Shown: piece by piece, positions 33,073 to 39,053 of the stretch
Position numbering within the stretch: the first letter of the stretch is position 1
Layout of the letters: every line of letters starts with the position of its first letter
NCBI GenBank assembly: GCA_024220525.1
Contig: JAMYWO010000338.1
Location: 1 to 39,053, forward strand
Length of the DNA stretch: 39,053 nt
From: Cochliopodium minus
Lineage: Eukaryota; Discosea; Himatismenida; Cochliopodiidae
Reading direction: 5' to 3'
Notes under the pieces: model-generated
The model's database searches: none
Seen by the model: only the letters and a program-made list of their open reading frames with translations
What the model was told of the DNA's origin: nothing
Made by a program: the position numbers and the translations under genes

Positions 33073-35706
33073 ATGAGTATTGCAACAAAACAATTAGAAG
33101 AATGTCTCGAAGAAATTGAGACAATGAAGCAATTATTAATATCTTATGATACCACATTAGGTATTTAAAAATATTTTTCAAAAATCTAAAATTTAAATTT
33201 TTATGATTATAGAGATAATTGCAAAGATGGAATTAGAAAATGATGGCAAATTGAAAGAAGTAGCTAAGAAGCAACATTCTGTTGGCCTAAAAATAAAATC
33301 ACTACAAAACAATCCACAAATAAATTCACAGCAAAATTCCCCTCTCTTGACACAATTAAAAATAGGGCTCAAAGATGTAATTTTGAAAACAAAAAATTAT
33401 CCTCAATGGTCGACTGCAACTGGAAAAACAAACACAGTGACTAAAATAAGAAGGGGTACAACAAAAGGGAATTTAAAAAATGTATCAACAAAATCAAAAT
33501 CTGAAAACGATCTACCAACTTCCTCCAATGATACTATCGAAAAAAATAAAAAATTAAACATAAATCCTTTGAATATTCACACTTCTGTCAATGATCTTTT
33601 GTTGGAATTGGATCTTGAAGAAGATATTCAATTATTGGAAGAATCTGATATCGACATCGAACTATTGGAAAAATGCAGCAAAGAAGATCTTAATGAATTG
33701 GGTCTTCCAACTGGTAAGAAATATATTTAAATATTTCAATTCTTCTTTTATTAACTTGCCCAATAAAGAATCTATCAACAAGATTTTCAATTATTTCAAT
33801 CCTACTTTCGCTCCTCTTCCACCTTCATCTCTCGAGGAATGTCTTCAACAATGTGATCTTTCACAATATTTAAAACAATTTGAAGAAGATGAGATAGGTG
33901 TTGACATGCTTGAACAAGTATCTCCTGAAGAAATTATGGAATTGGGATTGACAAAAGGTAAAATTATTTTTGGCATCCGCTCTATATTCCTTTATATTTT
34001 TTCAAAATTAAATTTTCTTCAAAAAAAAAAAACCAGAGGAAGCTCTAAAATTGCATGAAGTATTACATCCTGTTGTAAAAGAACCAAAGGATATAGAAGA
34101 ATTCGTCACAAAATTGAGAATGAATCATCTATTACCAAAATTTAAAGAATTTGAAGTGAATTGGAGAATCCTCAAAATGGCAGCAAAGGAGGATCTTTTG
34201 GAAATTGGATTAACATCAGAACAAGTTGAGAAAATTTCTTTTGCACTTGAATCTATTCCTGGAACAACCATGAATACCCGTGCCAATAGAAAAAAAAATA
34301 AAAGCAATAGTGGTTGGGTTACAAGAAAAACTGAAGATAAAGAGATAGGTAACTAAATTTTATAATTTTAAAATATGTTATTCCCCCTCTTCATCATTCT
34401 TCAGATTTATCTCAATTTGAAATTGACTATGATTCACTTCAAATTGGAAAAAAAATTGGAGAAGGTAAAAAAATTGAAAAAAATTCAACCAAAGCTTATA
34501 TATTTCAACCAACTACTTTAAAAGGTGGATTTGCGACTGTTCACGAAGGAATATACAAAGAAACGAAAGTGGGAATAAAAGTGATGAAGTTTGAACAATT
34601 AACAGAAATAGAAGTGAGAGACTTTAGAAGAGAAGTGGCAGTGTTGAGTAGATTAGATCACAAAAATATAATCAAATTTTTTGCAGCAACAACAAAACCA
34701 CCAAACTTGACAGTGGTGATGGAATTTGTTGAAAGAGGAGATTTTTCTCAAATGATTGAAAATAAACAACAAAAACTTCCTTGGAAATTACGCCTTTCTA
34801 TTTCTCGTGATGTTGCTGCTGGTATTTCTTACCTTCATTCTCTCAACCCCAAAATCATTCATCGTGATATCAAAGCTTCCAACGTTTTGGTCTTTTCTTT
34901 TTCTTTATATATTTAATTTTTTTGGAAATAATTATTAATTGGATCAAAATATATATTTGCTTTTAAAGATTCAATATTAATAAATTTTTGTTTTAGATTT
35001 CGAATAACTGGAGAGCGAAAGTATGTGATTTTGGATTGAGCAAAGTGAAGACAACATCTAAAATGAGAAGATCTGTCATCATGGACCCTTCTACTGCTTC
35101 CAAAAGGAGAAGTGTCATTGACCCAAGTCAATCTGCTATGGGAACTCCAGGTAAATATTTCTCACCAAAATTCTTATCAATTTTCATCATTATTTTTAAT
35201 TTTTCATTGTTGTTGGTTACGCTTCTTGCAATAATCTTTCTTTTATTTTCTTTGTTTTTTTTATTTATTTTTATCACTAAACTTTCCAATTAAAATCATT
35301 TTGAAAAAAAGCTTGGGCAGCACCAGAACTGCTGGATAACAAAGAATACAGTGAAGCAGTTGACAGTTACAGTTATGGTGTTTATTTGTGGGAGACTTTA
35401 ACAAGGGACAAACCTTTTAAGGATAAAACAAATTATGAAATCGTCATGGATGTTCACACAATGAGTCTGAGGTAAATTTTTAAAAAAGAAATTCTTAAAT
35501 TAAAAAAATAAATAATTTGAATAAAACTCAATTAAAACTCAATTAATACATCTAGACCAAAAGTTCCAGATTATGGACCTAAAGAATATGTTGAATTGAT
35601 GATAGAATGTTGGGATGATGATCCTGGAAAGAGACCAAACATGATCACCATTATTTCTCAACTCAACAAAGTTATGAAACTTCCTGATCCTGAAATCCCA
35701 AATTAA
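33073..35706 (+). CDS. Triple-SAM tyrosine-kinase-like (TKL) protein kinase
   Basis: Model: join(33073..33160,33213..33713,33769..33957,34037..34348,34405..34464,34525..34889,34997..35150,35312..35471,35556..35706), 659 residues. A short helical N-terminus and a basic Ser/Thr-rich region are followed by three SAM-like segments (about 160-196, 215-262, 280-335). Each ends in a variant of E-D-L-x-E-L-G-L, as in SAM domains that polymerise or pair. The kinase domain starts near 375: G-loop G-E-G-G-F-A-T-V, K402 in V-G-I-K-V, H-R-D498-I-K-A-S-N, D516-F-G and A-P-E562. All catalytic residues are present, so it should be active. H-R-D-I-K-A-S-N and D-F-G-L-S-K place it in the TKL group. Its activation loop is long (47 residues from DFG to APE) and holds a duplicated R-R-S-V-I motif. 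SAM1 looks partial. Confidence 0.88.
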
Positions 35707-35803
35707 TTAGCTTTAATTAATGTTTTTATTTCAAGAATTTAAAAAAAAAAATAATTTCAAATATTTTTAATTAAATTATATTATAAAAACAATTCAAAAT
35801 TCT

Positions 35804-36856
35804 TCATTCAATATCACTAGAAATGTGAATATAACACTCGTTGCAAACTCTCACAGGGCTACCAATTTTTAAGAAAGGAACTATGCATTGATATGAAGAA
35901 CCTTTTAAATTGATTAATTCTGTAAAAAAAAAAATAGAAAATTGATTTACAATCTGAACAAAAAATTCTCCCACAAGATCGACAATGATGCTTTGTATTG
36001 ATTTGTTGAGCAAATTAAATGTTAAAATATAAAAACTTACTTTTCTCAAAAATAATCCAAAACCAGAAGAACATTTGTTGCATTTATAAACATTTTCATC
36101 TAATTCCCATACAGGTGGAGATTTCATTAATTTTTCTTTTTCATTTTCATTTAATTCCAGATTTTGTTCGGATTGATTTAAATTTTCAAATCTTTGGATT
36201 ATATTTTCAAATAATCCCTTGATTTCTTCCTTATCTAAACAATTAATATCCTTTTACAATTTAAGATTGAAATAGAAATCATGAATGAAAAAGTTTACCA
36301 TAAAGTTGGAATCATTAAAATCAGAAAAAGAATTGGCTTCCTGATCAAAGTTAAGTTCAAAATCAATAAGAATATATAAAATCATAAAAGAAATGTTACT
36401 TCGAAACTTATTATATTTTCTAGAGGTTTCAATAGATCTTTTTTTGTTCCACATAATGTTTTCACATTGATATTTTCAAATTCTTTGATTCTTTCAAAAT
36501 ATTGTTTTGCGATATTATACGATTCCTTTCTTTATAAAATTGAATAAATATTTAAAGGGAAAAATGATTACGATTTTAAGCAAATCAAAACAGATTATTG
36601 ATATGTTTCCATTTTTTAAATATATTGGGATTAAAGTATTAAATTTTTCATTTCCAGATATCTCACAAAATTCAACTATATAATTGCGTCCCAAAATTTT
36701 GGCCTCAACTGTTGTATATTGTTCTTTCTCTTGAAATCTTGAAGTATTTTCATCTAAAAATATTTTCTGGAATGAACTGATGAGTGTGCTCTTTCCAGAA
36801 CTCGTTGATCCAAGAATTATGATTTTTAATTCTTTTGGTTCATCTTTTTCTTTCAT
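35804..36856 (-). CDS. Divergent Rab-like GTPase fused to a FYVE finger
   Basis: Model: complement(join(35804..35901,35951..35990,36041..36250,36299..36340,36400..36525,36572..36856)), 266 residues. Residues 1-165 resemble a small GTPase. The P-loop G-S-T-S-S-G-K-S-T is intact and a Rab-like A-K-Q-Y-F-E-R helix is seen. However, the W-D-T-A-G-Q-E motif is replaced by E-I-S-G-N-E-K and the N-K-x-D motif by T-K-K-D. Residues 199-262 are a FYVE finger: W-E-L-D, C-N-K-C, R-K-H-H-C-R-S-C-G, F-C-S-D-C, then V-R-V-C-N-E-C. That is the full PI3P-binding signature. There is no C-terminal prenylation cysteine; FYVE would supply membrane binding instead (inference). The last acceptor was set at 35902 because AG at 35921 gives a stop. 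It converges with the kinase gene. Confidence 0.83.
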
Positions 36857-37019
36857 TTTTTTTTTTTTTTTTTTTCATAAAGTTAATTGGAATTCTAATC
36901 ATTTCCAACCAAAGGAAAATTTTGAAGATTTTGTTTAAATGAATGGAATCAAGATTTATATTCAATGATTGAAATGAAATTTTTTTTGAAAATTTGTGAT
37001 AAATATAAAAAAAAAGCAA
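36857..37019. promoter_or_regulatory. 163-base divergent spacer, Rab-FYVE/Myb
   Basis: It separates two divergent start codons and so should hold both promoters. It has a run of about 18 T right before the - strand start (A-run in mRNA sense) and an A-run before the + strand start, the usual A-rich leader here. No other signal is visible. Confidence 0.45.
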
Positions 37020-37835
37020 ATGATAGCTGAACCAAAAAAACCCTCATTCCTTTCAATTTTAAAAGATAAATTATCAAAAGAACAATTGGAAAAGGTGATT
37101 GAAATATTTAGGGAAATAAATAGTGTAGATATTCATATTGTTCTTGATAAATTGAATGAAATTTTACCCAATTCTTTATATGAAGAAATGATAAATAATA
37201 TCAATTCCAATGATAATGATTCGACTGAAGAAGAACTAATTTCAGAAGAAGAAATCAAAAATGAAATTGAAAATCCAAAAAAAAGAAAAAAGGAAACAAA
37301 TAAAGAAGAAAAATCATCAAAAAGACAAATCAATAAATGGACAGATGAAGATCAGATTTTGATGCTTTCATTAATGGCTCCAGTTCTGTCAGGAGAAATT
37401 GATAAAGTGAGCTGGATAAAAATGGCACAAGTAGATTATGAAGGAACAAAAACGGGACCACAATGTGCTCAACATTGGAGGAGAATACTTGATCCAAGGA
37501 TAAAGAAAGGACCATGGTCTATACCTGAAGAAATTAAATTAAATGAATCAGTGAAAAAATATGGAACCAAGTGGAATAAAGTGGCGAATGAAGTTGGCCC
37601 TTCTCGTCCTGATGTTCAATGCAGATATTATTATACAAGATCGAAAAAAATAGATTCAATGGAATGGTCCAATGAAGAAATAAAATTTCTTTCAAATGTC
37701 GATCCAAAAAATTTGATTGGAGATGAATTATACGATTATTTCGAAGAAAATGTCAGATCCAAAATGAAAATTATGTTTAATTGCAAAAAATCAGCATTTA
37801 TGTGCTATCAAAAGTGGTTGGAATTAAAGAATTAA
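37020..37835 (+). CDS. Myb/SANT DNA-binding protein
   Basis: It is a single exon of 271 residues; the start is the ATG preceded by an A-rich leader. Residues 1-60 are helical and unknown, and 66-104 are acidic then basic, a possible nuclear signal (K-K-R-K-K). Myb repeat 1 spans about 105-160 with W107, W132 and W153, including a G-P-Q-C-A-Q-H-W-R-R recognition helix. Repeat 2 (162-210) has W166 and W185 and a recognition helix D-V-Q-C-R-Y-Y-Y. A third, degenerate repeat (214-270) keeps W216 and W266. Q-C-x-x-H-W and K-G-P-W-x-x-E-E are typical of R2R3-type Myb factors and of SNAPc4-like proteins. It is probably a sequence-specific nuclear factor; its targets cannot be read from here. Confidence 0.85.
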   Translation: MIAEPKKPSFLSILKDKLSKEQLEKVIEIFREINSVDIHIVLDKLNEILPNSLYEEMINNINSNDNDSTEEELISEEEIKNEIENPKKRKKETNKEEKSSKRQINKWTDEDQILMLSLMAPVLSGEIDKVSWIKMAQVDYEGTKTGPQCAQHWRRILDPRIKKGPWSIPEEIKLNESVKKYGTKWNKVANEVGPSRPDVQCRYYYTRSKKIDSMEWSNEEIKFLSNVDPKNLIGDELYDYFEENVRSKMKIMFNCKKSAFMCYQKWLELKN

Positions 37836-38086
37836 ATATATTATATTGAGCAAATTTAATATATCTTGACTTTAATAATAAGAGAAGATAATTTTGTTTT
37901 TTTGCCCACTTCTTAGTGCAGCTTCAAATGCAAAAGAAATTAAATCTTTACTAAGTAATGATAATAGAACTGAAACAGACAATTTTGAAGAGCATAAAAG
38001 AGAAATAATGTCAAAAACAATTGATGATGTTTTCTGGAAAGATATTGAAGAATTAAAGTGGAAGAAAAAATTGATTTTGAAGAGAT

Positions 38087-38105
38087 AAAAGGAGCAGACA
38101 AGATC
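38087..38105 (+). repeat. Left target-site duplication
   Basis: AAAAGGAGCAGACAAGATC. It matches 38319-38337 at 18 of 19 positions and marks the left edge of the nested insertion. Confidence 0.72.
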
Positions 38106-38318
38106 AAAAAAATAATCTTTCTCTTCAAAATCTTCTTTTCAATTCTACAAGAAGGTTGTCAAAATATAGAAGAGTCTTGATAATCAATCTTGGACTTCCA
38201 ATTTGGAGTCTACCAAATGTTGATTGAATTATCTGGAATATTTTGTACTTTTTGTTTGATTATGTTATATATTTTAAATAAAGATATTCCACTTTGTGGG
38301 TGTTTTAGATCAAAAAAA
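38106..38318 (+). mobile_element. Short poly(A)-tailed insertion nested in the LINE
   Basis: This block of about 213 bases lies between two 19-base direct repeats. It ends in an A-run and has AATAAA at 38277-38282, some 30 bases before the A-run, like the 3' end of a polyadenylated transcript. If it is removed with one copy of the repeat, the LINE frame reads straight from I-K-G-A-D-K-I into Y-S-M-H-L-K. It has no long frame of its own and no visible Pol III box, so it is more likely a 5'-truncated LINE tail or processed mRNA 3' end than a classical SINE. Confidence 0.7.
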
Positions 38319-38337
38319 AAAAGGAGCAAACAAGATC
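38319..38337 (+). repeat. Right target-site duplication
   Basis: AAAAGGAGCAAACAAGATC. It is the partner of 38087-38105 with a single G to A change, and lies directly after the A-run of the nested insertion. Confidence 0.72.
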
Positions 38338-39053
38338 TACTCAATGCACCTCAAGATTAAAACTTCAATCAAATCAAAACTTGAGTATCTCCAAAAGGAG
38401 GATGGTGAAAAAGAGCAAACCTTGCAAAATAAGTGTATGAAGAAATCTACAAGAACGAAATGATTGACATGGAGTGTTTCGACAAACTTGACCATGGTGA
38501 GAAGTTTAACTTTGAAGAAAAGAAAACTTTGAACTAACTCTTCACTGAGAAAGAAATAAGACAAGCAATCAAGAAAACTCCAAATAAAGCACCTGTACCT
38601 TCAGGAGTGAGATTAACTCTTTTTAGAATTTTTTTTGATCACTTTGCACCAATTCACACAAAAATAGCAAATGAATCTCTTCTTACTGGAATCACAAGTG
38701 AATCGATGTTGAAAGGAAACATCACTCATCCCAAAGAAAGAAGATAGCAATGATGTGAACGACCTTAGACCAATTACACTTCTCCAAATATCCAGAAAAA
38801 TAATCACCAAAGCAATGACTCAAAGAATCAAACAATGTCTCTTGAAAAAAAATTTGATAAGTGAAAATCTGTTTTGTCATCCAAGAAGACTCATCTATGA
38901 CAATTTTCATGCTGTGAATTTACTTGTTGAAAGAGCAAAGGAAAGCGGAACCGACCTACATGCGATGTTTCTTGAATGTTCAAAAGCATTTGATCGTGTA
39001 AACCACCTCTATCTTGAGAAAGTCCTTGAAAAGAGAGACTGTGGTGAATACTT

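Larger units (their letters stand above)
37916..39053 (+). mobile_element. Decayed non-LTR (LINE) retrotransposon, ORF2 fragment
   Basis: The element runs off the right edge. Its coding sense is + but falls into pieces in different frames: 37916-38088 (linker, with F-W-K-D-I-E-E-L-K), about 38058-38105 continuing at 38323-38462, and 38436-38534. After an in-frame TAA at 38535-38537 the same frame resumes to about 38725, then a +1 shift carries on to the window end. The reverse transcriptase part is recognisable: N-K-A-P-x-P-S-G, then L-R-P-I-T-L-L, then K-A-F-D-R-V-N-H. The motif A catalytic Asp is read as Glu (F-L-E-C-S-K-A-F-D). With two or three frameshifts, a stop and an inserted block, this copy is dead. 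The left end has no clear target-site repeat, and the endonuclease part is missing, as in 5'-truncated LINEs. Confidence 0.8.

Noticed and set aside
35902-35930. Acceptor at 35921 for the last Rab-FYVE exon.
   Set aside because: It would join T to AA and create a stop in the middle of the FYVE finger. AG at 35902-35903 restores C-S-D-C and the rest of the domain.
37894-38088. Possible small standalone gene or last exon of the Myb gene.
   Set aside because: The Myb frame stops at 37835. This stretch reads instead as the LINE linker region, and its frame is carried on by downstream LINE pieces after a shift.
1-39053. CRISPR arrays, bacterial operons, rRNA or tRNA genes.
   Set aside because: The tandem repeats are direct A/T microsatellites without spacers, genes are split by introns, and no cloverleaf or rRNA-like sequence was seen by eye. 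tRNAscan and Rfam searches would be the decisive check.

Overview
This window is nuclear DNA of an AT-rich, intron-rich, aerobic eukaryote, most likely a free-living amoeboid protist. It holds sixteen protein genes, two of them less certain in detail, plus a decayed retrotransposon at the right edge. Every intron I could place is GT-AG, usually 48-360 bases of near-pure A/T. TAA, TAG and TGA all act as stops, so the code is standard. Asparagine runs like those of social amoebae occur in two proteins. Copine, NADPH oxidases, Bax inhibitor-1, Integrator and mitochondrial branched-chain dehydrogenase exclude bacteria and an anaerobe, but I cannot name the species. The exon models were built by hand from splice signals and reading-frame continuity; every complete model closes in frame.

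Layout, left to right. 1-233: last exon of a RING-H2 gene (+). 606-2128: trimethyllysine dioxygenase (+). 2294-9195: a redox/stress block of NADPH oxidase A (+), Bax inhibitor-1 (-) and NADPH oxidase B (-). 9548-11132: FYVE-TPR protein (+), convergent with 11223-13830 Integrator subunit 14 (-). The latter shares a 91-base divergent spacer with 13922-15421, mitochondrial branched-chain ketoacid dehydrogenase E1-alpha (+). Then come four + genes in tight file: MIT-arrestin protein (15593-16901), spliceosomal CWC21 (17073-17794), tyrosine-aminotransferase-like enzyme (17977-19290) and WDR53-like WD40 protein (19332-20480). 20579-28808: ASCC3, a 2117-residue tandem Ski2-like helicase (-). 29369-32978: copine (-) in 17 exons, including an 11-base microexon, divergent by 94 bases from a triple-SAM tyrosine-kinase-like kinase (33073-35706, +). 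35804-36856: Rab-like GTPase fused to a FYVE finger (-), divergent from a Myb/SANT protein (37020-37835, +). 37916-39053: broken non-LTR retrotransposon (+) that carries a second insertion with 19-base target-site duplications.

Functional themes. Several genes concern phosphoinositide-marked membranes and trafficking (two FYVE proteins, MIT-arrestin, copine). Others concern superoxide production and ER stress (two NOX around BI-1), amino-acid breakdown (BCKDHA, the aminotransferase, TMLHE) and RNA or ribosome surveillance (CWC21, INTS14, ASCC3). Eukaryotic gene order need not mean co-function, so the grouping is only suggestive. The most unusual items are the domain fusions (Rab-FYVE, MIT-arrestin), the duplicated motif in the kinase activation loop, the exact intron presence/absence differences between the NOX paralogues, and the nested retro-insertion.
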